Source: Burkholderiaceae bacterium
GTDB taxonomy: Bacteria; Pseudomonadota; Gammaproteobacteria; Burkholderiales; Burkholderiaceae_F
Assembly: GCA_019236735.1 (NCBI GenBank)
Contig: JAFAIM010000012.1
Coordinates: 62,001-126,000 of the forward strand
Length of the DNA stretch: 64,000 bases
Direction: 5' to 3'
The position numbers and the translations under genes were made by a program. Positions 53,514 through 63,090 of this stretch are shown here, one piece after another (the stretch's first letter is position 1; each line of letters begins with the position of its first letter). The notes under the pieces were generated by a model. The model did no database searches. It was not told the origin of the DNA and saw nothing but the letters and a program-made list of their open reading frames with translations.

Positions 53514-55085
53514 ATGCTTCGCCTGCTGCGGCTGCTGCGCATCATCACGGTCGCGTTCCGCTACGGCCTGGACCAGATCGCGCTGGGAAACCTGAGCAAC
53601 CCGTTGCTGGCGCGCCTGGTGCGGGCGGCGGCGTTCGGGCGCCCGTTGCGGCGGCCGCGCGGCGAGCGTTTGCGGCTTGCTTTGGAGAGGCTCGGACCGC
53701 TGTTCGTAAAGTTCGGGCAGCTGCTGTCGACCCGGCGCGATCTGCTGCCGGAAGACATCGCTGACGAGCTTGCGCGTTTGCAGGACCGGGTGCCGCCGTT
53801 CGATTCCGAACTGGCGATGCGCGAGATCGAGCGCGGGCTCCAGCGCCGTATCGCCGATGTGTTCTCGTCGTTCGACCCCGTTCCGGTGGCGAGCGCTTCG
53901 ATCGCACAGGTCCATTTGGGAGTGCTGGCAGCCGGCCCGCACGCCGGGCGCAACGTGGCGGTCAAGGTGCTGCGCCCGGGCATGCGTAGCGTGATCGACC
54001 GCGACCTGCAGCTGCTGGACGCCGCCGCGGTGTTGGTCGAGCGCCTGTGGCGCGATGGCCGCCGGCTGCGCCCGCGCGACGTGGTCGAGGAATTCCGCAA
54101 GACGCTGCACGACGAACTCGACTTGACTCGCGAAGCCGCGAACGCCTCGCAACTGCGGCGCAACTTTGCCGGCTCCCCCCTGCTGAAGATCCCGGAGATG
54201 TACTGGGACTATTGCCGCGAGAGTGTGATCGTGATGCAACGGATGCACGGGGTGCCGATCGGGCAGCTCGAGCGCCTGCGCCAGGCCGGGGTCGATTTGA
54301 AAAAGCTGTCGCGCGACGGCGTCGAGATCTTCTTCACGCAAGTGTTCCGCGATGGTTTTTTTCACGCGGACATGCACCCGGGCAACATCTATGTCAGCGT
54401 CGATCCGTCCGAGCTGGGACGGTATATCGCGCTCGATTTCGGCATCGTCGGCACGCTGACCGATGTCGACCGCGATTACCTTGCACGCAATTTCCTGGCA
54501 TTTTTCCAGCGCGACTATCGGCGCGTCGCCGCGACCCACCTGGAATCGGGCTGGGTGCCGCGCGGCACGCGTTTGGACGAGCTCGAGAGCGCGATCCGAG
54601 CGGTGTGCGAGCCGATTTTCGACCGTCCGTTAAAGGACATCTCTTTCGGCCAGGTGCTGGTACGTCTGTTCCAGACCTCGCGCCGCTTCAACGTCGAGAT
54701 CCAGCCGCAGCTGCTGCTGTTGCAAAAGACGCTGCTCAACGTAGAAGGGCTGGGACGCCAGCTCGACCCGGATCTGGATCTGTGGAAGACCGCCAAGCCG
54801 TTCCTCGAGGCGTGGATCAAGCGGGAGGTCGGATTCGTGGGGCTCATCCAACGCTTGCGCGTCGAGGCGCCGCAATGGAGCCGGCTGCTGCCTCAGGTCC
54901 CGCGACTGGCGGCGCAAGCGCTGATGGCGAGCGAAGGACAGGAACGAGTGCTGGCCGAGCTTGCCGAATTGCGCCGCGCGAACGCGCAGCGCAACCGCTG
55001 GCTCGCGGTCGGGGTGGCACTGCTGGCGGCTGCGGTGCTGTTGCTTGGATGGCTCTTCGTCGGTTCTCGGGTGCCGCGGCTGTGA
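53514..55085 (+). CDS. ubiB: Ubiquinone biosynthesis regulatory kinase-like protein UbiB
   Basis: An ABC1/ADCK atypical kinase needed for ubiquinone synthesis. 523 residues. KxGQ motif [20 protein letters not shown] near 60-80; the Ala-rich loop [19 protein letters not shown] near 285, and [11 protein letters not shown]. Two C-terminal membrane segments ([20 protein letters not shown]). Normal length. Start ATG with AAGG 2 nt upstream; 7 nt after ubiJ. Confidence 0.97.
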   Translation: MLRLLRLLRIITVAFRYGLDQIALGNLSNPLLARLVRAAAFGRPLRRPRGERLRLALERLGPLFVKFGQLLSTRRDLLPEDIADELARLQDRVPPFDSELAMREIERGLQRRIADVFSSFDPVPVASASIAQVHLGVLAAGPHAGRNVAVKVLRPGMRSVIDRDLQLLDAAAVLVERLWRDGRRLRPRDVVEEFRKTLHDELDLTREAANASQLRRNFAGSPLLKIPEMYWDYCRESVIVMQRMHGVPIGQLERLRQAGVDLKKLSRDGVEIFFTQVFRDGFFHADMHPGNIYVSVDPSELGRYIALDFGIVGTLTDVDRDYLARNFLAFFQRDYRRVAATHLESGWVPRGTRLDELESAIRAVCEPIFDRPLKDISFGQVLVRLFQTSRRFNVEIQPQLLLLQKTLLNVEGLGRQLDPDLDLWKTAKPFLEAWIKREVGFVGLIQRLRVEAPQWSRLLPQVPRLAAQALMASEGQERVLAELAELRRANAQRNRWLAVGVALLAAAVLLLGWLFVGSRVPRL

Positions 55086-55158
55086 GTCGATCTGTGAGGC
55101 TACCTATAATCGATTGGAGAAACGAGACGGTCACCCTCGATTGAGCTCGGACGCATCG

Positions 55159-56529
55159 ATGAACCTCGTGATCCTCGCCGCCGGCCAGGGCAAGCGGATG
55201 CACTCCGACCTGCCGAAGGTCTTGCATCCTCTGGCCGGACGGCCGCTACTGGCCCATGTGCTCGACACGGCGCGCGCTGCGGCGGCGCAGCTGGAATTGC
55301 GGGCCGAAATCGTCGTGGTCGTCGGCCACGGTGGCGAGCGTGTTGCCGAAACGTTCGCGGGACAAGCCGGTGTGCGCTTCATCACGCAGCAGCCGCAGCT
55401 CGGCACCGGGCATGCCCTGTTACAGGCTGCTCCTGAACTGGACGATTCGCAGCCGACGCTGGTGCTGTACGGCGATGTGCCGCTGATCCGTGTGCAAACG
55501 CTGTTGGATCTCGTACGCGCGGCCGGCGACGGCGTCGCGGTGTTGAGCGCGCGCGTTCCGGATCCGGCCGGCTACGGCCGCGTCGTGCGGGACCGCTCGG
55601 GCGCGGTGGCGCGGATCGTCGAGGAGCGCGACGCGACGGATGCGGAACGCACGATCGGCGAGATCAACACCGGAATTCTGGTCGCACCGACTGTGCGCCT
55701 GAAAGCGTGGCTCGCGCAGCTGCGCAACGACAACGCGCAGCGCGAGTACTACCTGACCGACGTGGTCGCGCTGGCCGTTCGTGACGGCGTGCCAGTCGCT
55801 GCTTGCACTGCGCCGGAGGCTTTCGAGGCGCTCGGCGTCAATAGCAAGGCACAGCTCGCGAAAATGGAGCGAATCGTGCAGCAACGCAAAGCCGAGCACC
55901 TGATGCAGACCGGCGCCACGCTCGCGGATCCGGCCCGCATCGACGTTCGCGGCGAGGTCACCGTGGGGGCCGATGTCTTCATCGACGTCGGTTGCGTGTT
56001 CGAAGGCAAGGTCGACTTGGCCGACGGCGTCCGCATCGGGCCGTACTGCGTACTGCGCGACGTGCGTGTGGGTGCAGGTACCGAAGTGTTGGCGTTCTCG
56101 CTCTTGGATACGTGCCGCATCGGGGCAATGGCGCGGGTCGGGCCGTTCGCCCGCCTGCGTCCCGGCGCGAGCCTGGAAGACGAAGTGCACATCGGCAACT
56201 TCGTCGAGGTAAAAGCGAGCCGGGTCGGGCGTGCCTCGAAAGCCAACCATCTGGCGTACATCGGCGACGCCGAGGTCGGCTCGGGCACCAACATTGCCGC
56301 CGGCACGATCGTGGCCAACTACGATGGCGCCAACAAACACCGCAGCCGCATCGGCGCCGACGTGCAGGTCGGCAGCAACGTCGTTCTGATAGCTCCGATC
56401 GAGGTCGGCGACGGCGCAACGATCGGCGCCGGCTCGACAGTGTCGGGCTCGGTGCCGGCAGGGAAACTGACGCTAGCGCGCACCCGCCAGGTGACGGTCG
56501 ACAACTGGAAGCGGCCGGTGAAGAAGTAA
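55159..56529 (+). CDS. glmU: Bifunctional UDP-GlcNAc pyrophosphorylase/GlcN-1-P acetyltransferase
   Basis: Makes UDP-GlcNAc for peptidoglycan and LPS. 456 residues from ATG at 55159 ([20 protein letters not shown]). N-terminal uridyltransferase has LAAGQGKRM and YGDVPLI; from about 250 the left-handed beta-helix acetyltransferase ([58 protein letters not shown]). Normal length. 73 nt after ubiB; likely its own promoter. Confidence 0.97.
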   Translation: MNLVILAAGQGKRMHSDLPKVLHPLAGRPLLAHVLDTARAAAAQLELRAEIVVVVGHGGERVAETFAGQAGVRFITQQPQLGTGHALLQAAPELDDSQPTLVLYGDVPLIRVQTLLDLVRAAGDGVAVLSARVPDPAGYGRVVRDRSGAVARIVEERDATDAERTIGEINTGILVAPTVRLKAWLAQLRNDNAQREYYLTDVVALAVRDGVPVAACTAPEAFEALGVNSKAQLAKMERIVQQRKAEHLMQTGATLADPARIDVRGEVTVGADVFIDVGCVFEGKVDLADGVRIGPYCVLRDVRVGAGTEVLAFSLLDTCRIGAMARVGPFARLRPGASLEDEVHIGNFVEVKASRVGRASKANHLAYIGDAEVGSGTNIAAGTIVANYDGANKHRSRIGADVQVGSNVVLIAPIEVGDGATIGAGSTVSGSVPAGKLTLARTRQVTVDNWKRPVKK

Positions 56530-56555
56530 GCCAACCCGAATCTTGAGGATGCCTC

Positions 56556-56936
56556 ATGCCGCTCGTCACGCTCACCGTTCGCAAACCGAAGTCCGTCGAG
56601 TTCAAGTCCACCGTGCTGGACGCGGTCCACGGCGCCCTCGTTTCGGCCGGCGTGCCGGCGACCGACAAGTTCCAGCGCGTGATCGAGCTGGACGCGGCCG
56701 ATTTCCGCTTCGACCCGGGCTACCCGGACGTGCAAGGCGCTCGCGACAACGACTTCGCGCTGATTGAGATTTTGTGGTCGGTCGGTCGCAGCGTGAAGGT
56801 GAAGAAGAAGATGCTCGAAGAGCTGATGTCCGGGCTGGCACGAGCCGGACTGAAGCCCGAGAACGTGATGGTGGCGTTCAAGGAAACGACGTGGGAGAAC
56901 TGGTCGTTTGCGGGCGGCCGTTTGATTCACACCTGA
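56556..56936 (+). CDS. Tautomerase-superfamily protein
   Basis: 126 residues. Pro2 follows the initiator Met (MPLVTLTVRKPKSVEFKS), the catalytic N-terminal Pro of the 4-oxalocrotonate tautomerase superfamily. The longer form (tautomerase_2) has a second half-repeat (NDFALIEILWSVGRSVKVKK, ELMSGLARAGLKPENVMVAF, then KETTWENWSFAGGRL). Substrate unknown. 26 nt after glmU with TTGAGG 7 nt upstream. Confidence 0.85.
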   Translation: MPLVTLTVRKPKSVEFKSTVLDAVHGALVSAGVPATDKFQRVIELDAADFRFDPGYPDVQGARDNDFALIEILWSVGRSVKVKKKMLEELMSGLARAGLKPENVMVAFKETTWENWSFAGGRLIHT

Positions 56937-56997
56937 TGTACACATGACCCGCACCTGATCGCGCAATCGAGCAGCGCGGAAACGGGAGAATCAAACG

Positions 56998-58605
56998 ATG
57001 TCGGCGATCGAGCGCAAATCGCAAGGAGCAGCCGCAGTGCAACCCGCGGCTGCCACGGCAAAACCGATTTCGAGCAACGCCTCCATCCTGCAAGCGGAAG
57101 TGACACGTTTGCTCGGGCGCATAGGAGTCGATCCTTCCGCGCTGCGCGGGGACCTTGCTTCCCGCACGCCGATCGACGGCGGTATCACCGCCCACGTGCC
57201 CGAGACGACCGCGGCGCAGGCTCACGAGGCGATCGAACTCGCAGCCGCCGCTTTTGCGCGCTGGCGTCTGGTGCCCGCTCCGCGCCGCGGCGAACTCGTG
57301 CGGCGCTTAGGCGACGCGTTGCGTGCATCACGCGAGGACCTCGGGCGATTGGTGTCGATCGAGACCGGCAAGATCGCCTCCGAGGGCGCGGGCGAGGTGC
57401 AGGAGATGATCGACATCTGCGACTTCGCCACCGGCCTGTCGCGCCAGCTGTACGGTCTGACGATCGCTTCGGAACGGCCTGGCCACAGGATGATGGAGAC
57501 CTGGCATCCGCTCGGCGTCGTTGGGGTGATCAGCGCGTTCAACTTTCCGGTCGCGGTGTGGGCTTGGAACGCGGTGCTGGCACTGGTGTGCGGCGATCCG
57601 GTCGTGTGGAAACCGTCGGAAAAGACGCCGCTGACCGCATTGGCCGTGCAGGCGATCTTCGAGCGGGTGGCGCGCGAGTTCGAACGAACCACCGGCACGC
57701 CGGCGACGGGGCTTTTGCACGTCCTCACGGGTGGCCGCACGCCATCAGAGGCACTGGCCGATCATCCCGCGGTGCCCCTGGTTTCGGCCACCGGCTCCAC
57801 CGCGATGGGACGTTCGCTTGCGCCCAGGCTGGCGCGGCGCTTCGCGCGGGCGCTGCTCGAGCTGGGAGGCAACAACGGCGCCATCGTGTGTCCCAGCGCG
57901 GACCAGGAGCTGGCGTTGCGCGCGATCGCGTTTGCCTGGATGGGAACCGCGGGCCAGAGGTGCACGAGCTTGCGGCGCCTGTTCGTGCACCGCGATCTGG
58001 CCGATTCTTTCGTGCCCCGGCTTGCGCGCGTGGCCGCATCAGTGGTCGTGGGAGATCCGCTCGAAGCCGGCACGCTGGTCGGCCCACTGATCGACCGTGC
58101 CGCGTTCGACTCGATGCAGGCCGCGCTGAAAGAGGCGGCTTCCGAAGGCGGCGCGGTGGAAGGCGGAGTGCGCGAGCACGCGCAACGCTGGGCGAATGCG
58201 TGGTACGCGCGGCCGGCCGTCGTTTCGATGCCGCGGCACAGCGGTCCGGTGCTGCGCGAAACGTTCGCGCCGATCCTGTACGTGATGCGCTATACGGAGC
58301 TGGACGAGGCAATCGCCGCGCACAACGCGGTCGCTGCAGGCCTTTCCTCGTCGATTTTCACGCGCGACGCACGCGAGGCCGAACGCTTCGTCGCTGCCGA
58401 CGGGTCGGACTGCGGGCTGGCCAACGTGAACATCGGCCCCTCGGGCGCGGAAATCGGCGGGGCGTTCGGCGGTGAGAAGGAAACCGGCGGCGGGCGCGAA
58501 TCCGGGTCCGATTCCTGGAAGATCTACATGCGGCGCGCCACCAACACGATCAATTTCTCCGGCGAGCTGCCGCTCGCGCAGGGGGTGAAGTTCGATATCG
58601 GCTGA
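56998..58605 (+). CDS. ALDH7-family aldehyde dehydrogenase
   Basis: 535 residues. The sequence has the ALDH7 features: ELGGNNGAIVCPS (catalytic Glu), GTAGQRCTSLRRLFVHRDL (catalytic Cys) and FGGEKETGGGRESGSDSWK, which separate this family from betaine or succinate-semialdehyde enzymes. Members oxidise aminoadipate semialdehyde (piperideine-6-carboxylate) in lysine breakdown, so that is the best guess. The first 30 residues are a variable tail. 61 nt after the tautomerase; the following genes are unrelated. Confidence 0.9.
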   Translation: MSAIERKSQGAAAVQPAAATAKPISSNASILQAEVTRLLGRIGVDPSALRGDLASRTPIDGGITAHVPETTAAQAHEAIELAAAAFARWRLVPAPRRGELVRRLGDALRASREDLGRLVSIETGKIASEGAGEVQEMIDICDFATGLSRQLYGLTIASERPGHRMMETWHPLGVVGVISAFNFPVAVWAWNAVLALVCGDPVVWKPSEKTPLTALAVQAIFERVAREFERTTGTPATGLLHVLTGGRTPSEALADHPAVPLVSATGSTAMGRSLAPRLARRFARALLELGGNNGAIVCPSADQELALRAIAFAWMGTAGQRCTSLRRLFVHRDLADSFVPRLARVAASVVVGDPLEAGTLVGPLIDRAAFDSMQAALKEAASEGGAVEGGVREHAQRWANAWYARPAVVSMPRHSGPVLRETFAPILYVMRYTELDEAIAAHNAVAAGLSSSIFTRDAREAERFVAADGSDCGLANVNIGPSGAEIGGAFGGEKETGGGRESGSDSWKIYMRRATNTINFSGELPLAQGVKFDIG

Positions 58606-58688
58606 CCTGCGCAATCGCGCAAGCGGGTCACCGCGCCGAACGCGAACGCTGCCGGCCAGTTCACGGCGGAGCCGATTGCAGTGGCGGA

Positions 58689-59099
58689 CTATTCGTTCGC
58701 TGCCGAGTATGCCGCTTGGAATGCGAGCATCAGGGATGGATGCAAGGTGCCGAGCTTGGGTGTCTGGCCGTGCGGCGCGGCGGGTGGCACGAGAAACCAG
58801 TCGGAGTCGTACGGCAGGTCGACGCACTTGCGAAGGTCGAACTTGGTCTCGAAGCTAAGGCCCGCAGCCGCATATGCCGCTTCATTCCGTTCGCGTGCAA
58901 CGAGCAATTCGCCCGAGTACAGCGACCGGGTGCGCTTGCTGGTGCCGAACGCGACGCGTACCTGATACTGCGGGGCATCGTCGTCATAGACCTCAATGAC
59001 CAGCGTTGGGCGGGCTTTGGCGGGTTCGCCGACCCCTTCGGGGAATCGGCACCAGACGATGTCGCCGGCGGCCGGCTCGGGCCACCAGCGCGCGCTCAT
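58689..59099 (-). CDS. PemK/MazF-like toxin
   Basis: 136 residues. N-terminal AAGDIVWCRFPEGVGEPAKA followed by RPTLVIEV is the PemK/MazF start (GDIVW...RP.LV). MazF toxins cleave mRNA. The rest is divergent from MazF and longer. It starts 4 nt inside the stop of the upstream antitoxin-like gene (ATGA), which is the usual arrangement. Activity is inferred. Confidence 0.7.
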   Translation of the reverse strand: MSARWWPEPAAGDIVWCRFPEGVGEPAKARPTLVIEVYDDDAPQYQVRVAFGTSKRTRSLYSGELLVARERNEAAYAAAGLSFETKFDLRKCVDLPYDSDWFLVPPAAPHGQTPKLGTLHPSLMLAFQAAYSAANE

Positions 59100-59386
59100 G
59101 CCTTCGTCGGCGGGTTGATGAGACTCGAGCGAATGGAGCGCTTGGTCCCCTGCGGAACGAGCTTTTCGATGCGACGAATCTGAGCGGCGGTCACGGGACC
59201 ATCGTCGGGCTCGTACTGCGGCAGCACCTTCACGGCGAGCCCGCGCAAGGCGATGTGGATAGCTTGCGTCTCGTCGACGCCCAACTCGGCGGCGAGCCGC
59301 CGCGCAGTGGTCCGGGTTACCCCCGAGCTGCTGTCGACTGCGCGGTAGCGGAAGGCGATCTGCGGGGTGGCAGTCTTAGCGGTCAT
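59096..59386 (-). CDS. Antitoxin-like partner of the PemK/MazF-type toxin
   Basis: 96 residues from ATG at 59386 (MTAKTATPQIAFRYRAVDSS); the frame is open 21 codons further up. TARRLAAELGVDETQAIHIA in the middle resembles a ribbon-helix-helix DNA-binding region. It precedes the toxin and overlaps it by 4 nt. The family is not certain; the call rests on gene order and size. Two GATATC palindromes in its promoter may be the operator. Confidence 0.6.
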   Translation of the reverse strand: MTAKTATPQIAFRYRAVDSSSGVTRTTARRLAAELGVDETQAIHIALRGLAVKVLPQYEPDDGPVTAAQIRRIEKLVPQGTKRSIRSSLINPPTKA

Positions 59387-59430
59387 GTGGCTTGTCCGGT
59401 CAGTCGGTCCTCGGGCGGACGCCGGAGGAA

Positions 59431-59447
59431 GATATCTCAAAGATATC
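59431..59447. promoter_or_regulatory. Paired GATATC sites, candidate autoregulatory operator
   Basis: Two GATATC palindromes start 11 nt apart (59431-59436 and 59442-59447), one helical turn, 45-61 nt upstream of the antitoxin-like start. On the minus strand they lie over a TATCTT-type -10 region. This is where a type II antitoxin would bind its own promoter. Confidence 0.5.
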
Positions 59448-59476
59448 ACACCTCTCGGATTCGGTCAAAGCCACGC

Positions 59477-60391
59477 TCACGGCTCCGCCATTGCCCGGTT
59501 CAATACCGTTGCCAGCCGCGCTCCGGCAAGCGCCAGCCGCTCGGTGACGACGCGTAGCGCGCGCCGCTGGTAGTCCATCGACAGCGTGACTATGGCTGCG
59601 CCCTCGGGAGCACGGTCGCAGGAGAAGCCCGGATAGTCGAACGCCACCTCGCGCGCAAGCCAGTTGGACTCGGCGAGCCACTCGCCGACCGGCGCCTCGC
59701 GAACCGTCTCGGGAACTTTGCGGGCGCGCGCGATCAGCCGTCGCAGAGCGGACGGCGGCGGCGGCTGGCCTGCCGCGATGTGCATCGCCGAGGCGACCAG
59801 CCGAATGTCCCAGGCGGCATGTAGCGACCAGGGGGTCCGGCTTGGGTAACCGGCAAACTGAACGTGCACCAGGTTGCCACCTTGGGCGAAATCGGCCGCG
59901 TGCAGCGGCTGATGCAGATCCCCCGCCAGATGCACGATCCATTTCAACGCGTCCCGGCGCCGCGCGGTCGGAACACGGCGGTCGGCCAGTTGCGCCACCA
60001 GCAGGTCGAACTGCCCACCGGCGCACTGCTGGTCGGGGCACCAAGGGATGTCCGGCGGGCTTGTCCGCCGTAGCGCCGCCAGGCGCGGAGGCGTGATTGC
60101 ACCGCACACCGGCATGTTGTCGAAGTGCCAGGTGGGTTGGTCCGCTGCGGTGCCGCGAATCTCGTCCGCCCATAGGGAGACCTCGGCCAATGTCGTTCGG
60201 CCGGAGGGGCGGCCATCGCGGTCCCGATCGTCCGCCAGCAGCTCTGCGACCTGTGCGCGGGCGGTGGGAGCCAGCAGCGAATCGGCCACGGCGCCAACGG
60301 CTCGGTGCCCCAACGGACCCCACGCGCCCGCAGGTGCGCCGAGGCAAAAAAGCGCCGCTGAGCACAGGGTGATCGCCGCTCGCGCCATCAT
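59477..60391 (-). CDS. S1/P1-family nuclease
   Basis: 304 residues from ATG at 60391 (or 60388). Signal peptide ends GAPAGA-WG, leaving the mature N-terminal Trp of zinc nucleases (WGPLGHRAVGAVADSLL). The zinc-binding pattern continues with HFDNMPVCG and LKWIVHLAGDLHQPLHAADF then AQGGNLVHV. It degrades single-stranded RNA/DNA in the periplasm or outside the cell. Divergent to the FAH gene; starts 42 nt apart. Confidence 0.92.
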   Translation of the reverse strand: MMARAAITLCSAALFCLGAPAGAWGPLGHRAVGAVADSLLAPTARAQVAELLADDRDRDGRPSGRTTLAEVSLWADEIRGTAADQPTWHFDNMPVCGAITPPRLAALRRTSPPDIPWCPDQQCAGGQFDLLVAQLADRRVPTARRRDALKWIVHLAGDLHQPLHAADFAQGGNLVHVQFAGYPSRTPWSLHAAWDIRLVASAMHIAAGQPPPPSALRRLIARARKVPETVREAPVGEWLAESNWLAREVAFDYPGFSCDRAPEGAAIVTLSMDYQRRALRVVTERLALAGARLATVLNRAMAEP

Positions 60392-60433
60392 ATTGCGGGC
60401 ACAATAACGGCGCCGAGCCGAAGGAGAACTCAC

Positions 60434-61507
60434 ATGAGCGGGAGGCGAGAGTTTTTGATGAGTACGGGTGCGCTGGGACTTGGGGTTGCAGCAGGCGTCG
60501 CCGCCATAGGGGCGGGGAGCGCCGCAGCGGCGCAGGGCTCCGCAGCCGGACCTCTAGCGGCAGCCGGAGCCGGGGACGGCGCGCACGATGGCCCGCCGGC
60601 TGGACTGCTGCCGGCAGTCACCCTGTTGTCGATCCGGCACACGGGCGGCCGCGAGACGCTCGGCGTCAGATTCGACGACGGTGTGCTCGACGTCTCGCAG
60701 GCGGCAGGCCTTCTAGGTCTTCCGGCACCGTTGACGCTCGAACAGATGCTGCGGGAAGGCAGCTGGCTTCAGGTCGCAGCGGTGATCGGCGCCACGCGCG
60801 ACGCCAAGCTCAGTGAGGCGCTGGTGCCGGAAAACTCGATCACGTACGGGCGCCTTTTTAGCAACCCCGGCAAGATCGTTTGCGTGGGGCTGAACTATCG
60901 CAAGCACGCTCAGGAAATCGGCATGCCGATTCCGAAGGTGCCGGTGCTGTTCAACAAGTTCAACAACAGCCTGGCCGCGCACGGCGCCACTTTGCATCTT
61001 CCGCCGCGCGAGGTGGCGTACAAGTTCGATTACGAAACTGAACTTCTGGTCGTGATCGGGCGGACCGCGCGCAACGTCTCGGAGGCCGACGCGCTGGGGT
61101 GTGTCGCCGGGTACTGCACAGCAAACGACTTCTCCGCTCGCGACCTGCAGCTGGAGACGGGCGGACAGTGGATGATCGGCAAGACCCTCGACGGGTTTGC
61201 GCCGGTCGGCCCGTACTTTGTGTCGGCCGCACGCGTGGGCGATCCGGACAATCTGAAGATCGAGACGCACGTGAACGGCGAGGTACGGCAGTCCTCGAAC
61301 ACGAGCGACTTCATCTTCAACGTACAACAGGTGATCTCGTATGTGTCGCGCCATTTCGCGCTCGAGCCGGCCGACATCATCTACACGGGAACGCCGCAGG
61401 GCGTGATCCTCGGGATGCCGCCCGACAAGCGCGTCTGGCTGAAGGGCGGAGACCAGATCGTCAGCACGATCGAGAAACTCGGCACCCTGCATTTCTCGCT
61501 GGCGTGA
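60434..61507 (+). CDS. Tat-signal fumarylacetoacetate-hydrolase-family protein
   Basis: 357 residues. N-terminal GRREFLMSTGALGLGVAAG is a twin-arginine signal, so this FAH-family enzyme is exported folded, which is rare. The FAH domain (from about 140) has PGKIVCVGLNYRKHAQEIG, NKFNNSLAAHG, DYETELLVVIG (the metal-binding Glu pair), ANDFSARDLQ and GKTLDGFAPVGPYFV. Strong ribosome site AAGGAG 7 nt before ATG. Substrate unknown; the family hydrolyses C-C bonds of acylpyruvates or related acids. It overlaps the following MFS gene by 4 nt. Confidence 0.88.
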   Translation: MSGRREFLMSTGALGLGVAAGVAAIGAGSAAAAQGSAAGPLAAAGAGDGAHDGPPAGLLPAVTLLSIRHTGGRETLGVRFDDGVLDVSQAAGLLGLPAPLTLEQMLREGSWLQVAAVIGATRDAKLSEALVPENSITYGRLFSNPGKIVCVGLNYRKHAQEIGMPIPKVPVLFNKFNNSLAAHGATLHLPPREVAYKFDYETELLVVIGRTARNVSEADALGCVAGYCTANDFSARDLQLETGGQWMIGKTLDGFAPVGPYFVSAARVGDPDNLKIETHVNGEVRQSSNTSDFIFNVQQVISYVSRHFALEPADIIYTGTPQGVILGMPPDKRVWLKGGDQIVSTIEKLGTLHFSLA

Positions 61508-62691
61508 CCGGCGAGCTCGCCGCGTCGCGACGCACGATCGCGTTGCTGTCGCTGGGGGCGTTCGCCGCTGCCGCGTCAATGCGGGTGTGCGATTCGCTGC
61601 TGCCGGCGCTGGTGCGCGGCTTCGGCGTCAGCACGGGCGAGGCTGCGCGCACCATCTCCTTCTTCGCACTGGCGTATGGCCTGACACAGATGCTGTACGG
61701 TCCGATGGGGGACCGCTACGGCAAACTGCGCGTAGTCGCGACCGCGGTTTCCGCCAGCGTTGTGACCAGCCTGGGCGCAATGGCGGCCCCTGGGATCGGA
61801 TGGCTGATCGGCTTCCGCGCCGCCTCGGGCGCGGCCGCCGCGGCGATTATGCCGCTATCGATGGCCTGGATCGGCGACCAGATCGCCTACGAGAACCGGC
61901 AGGCGACGCTGGCGCGCTTCTTAATGGGGCAGATGCTCGGGTTCATCGCCGGCCAGTTTCTCGGCGGCGTGTTCGCCGACCACTTGGGATGGCGCTGGGC
62001 CTTCGGCCTGCTGGCGGCCATTTATCTGGCGACGGCGATCGCGCTCTGGGCTCAGTCGGGAGGTTTCGGGTCGGCCGCGGCCACCTCGCCGGTGGCGTAT
62101 CTGCGCGGCATCGCCGCGATCGGCCGCGCACCTTGGCCGCGCCGGATCTTCGCGACCGTTTTTTTCGAGGGGTTCGCGGTGTTCGCCTCGCTGGCGTTCA
62201 TCCCCTGGCACCTACACCGACGCTTCGACGTTTCGCTGACGCTGGCGGGACTCGCTCCCGGCGCGTTCGGCCTGGGTGGCATCACGTACGCGATTTTCAC
62301 GCGTCGATTGCTCGTGCGCCTGGGCGAGGCAGGACTGGTGCGCGCTGGCGCGGCGTGCATGGCCACCGGACTGGCAGGCCTTGCGGCCGGCGGACACTGG
62401 ATGCTGGCGATTCCCGAGAGCGCGCTGCTGGGGCTCGGCTACTACATGATGCACAACACGCTGCAGACGAATGCGACCCAGATGGCGCCGGCCACCCGCG
62501 GCACCGCGGTGGCGCTGTTCGCCTCGAGCTTTTTTCTGGGTCAATCGACCGGAGTTTCGATCGCCTCGGCAATTGCCGAGCCGATCGGCACTCCGGTGGT
62601 GTTTCTCGTTTCTGCGGCGCTCGTAATTGCGACAGCGGCCGCATTCGCGGCCGCTTTGCGTGGGAAGCGTGGGGATAAGGCGACGGCTTAG
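61504..62691 (+). CDS. MFS transporter
   Basis: 395 residues from GTG at 61504, overlapping the FAH stop (GTGA). Twelve predicted helices; the MFS loop motif is GPMGDRYGKLRV near 65-76, and the second half starts near 210 (FATVFFEGFAVFASLAFIPW). It belongs to the DHA1-type drug/metabolite antiporter group. The overlap with the FAH gene suggests export or uptake of the same compound. Substrate not determined. Confidence 0.9.
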   Translation: MTGELAASRRTIALLSLGAFAAAASMRVCDSLLPALVRGFGVSTGEAARTISFFALAYGLTQMLYGPMGDRYGKLRVVATAVSASVVTSLGAMAAPGIGWLIGFRAASGAAAAAIMPLSMAWIGDQIAYENRQATLARFLMGQMLGFIAGQFLGGVFADHLGWRWAFGLLAAIYLATAIALWAQSGGFGSAAATSPVAYLRGIAAIGRAPWPRRIFATVFFEGFAVFASLAFIPWHLHRRFDVSLTLAGLAPGAFGLGGITYAIFTRRLLVRLGEAGLVRAGAACMATGLAGLAAGGHWMLAIPESALLGLGYYMMHNTLQTNATQMAPATRGTAVALFASSFFLGQSTGVSIASAIAEPIGTPVVFLVSAALVIATAAAFAAALRGKRGDKATA

Positions 62692-62882
62692 GGGTGCGCC
62701 GGCGTTGTCGAATCCGTGCTGGAGGAAACCTGCACGTCCTGTTGCTGTTGCTGGGCAACGGGTTTCGCGTGCGAGTGGTCGATGTAGCGGGACACCACGA
62801 CAACGATCGCGACCGATGCCAGCATCAGCGCGAATGTCACCAGAGGTCCCTTGGCGGGGTTGCGTCGTGTTTTGCCTGCCAT
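62688..62882 (-). CDS. Small membrane protein with Gln-rich tail
   Basis: 64 residues from ATG at 62882, GGAG 8 nt upstream. Basic N-terminus (MAGKTRRNPAKGP), one membrane segment (LVTFALMLASVAIVVVVS), then a polar tail with QQQQQ and TDSTTPAHP. It converges with the MFS gene, overlapping its stop by 4 nt. No family recognised. Confidence 0.6.
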   Translation of the reverse strand: MAGKTRRNPAKGPLVTFALMLASVAIVVVVSRYIDHSHAKPVAQQQQQDVQVSSSTDSTTPAHP

Positions 62883-63090
62883 CACAAATGCTCCGAAGTC
62901 AGAATGGAAACCTGCGTCGGCTGCTATTTTTGCGCAGTGCAATGATGCTCGCAAGGGGTTTGGACCGAAACCATCCGCAAGGATGATCCGCGTTGGGTAG
63001 TTCTTCTTCAGTGTTTCGACGACTCAAGTTTTCGAAAATGGGGCCGACAAACCCACACGCAGCCCATGCCGTTCGGTCTACCTACTTTCC

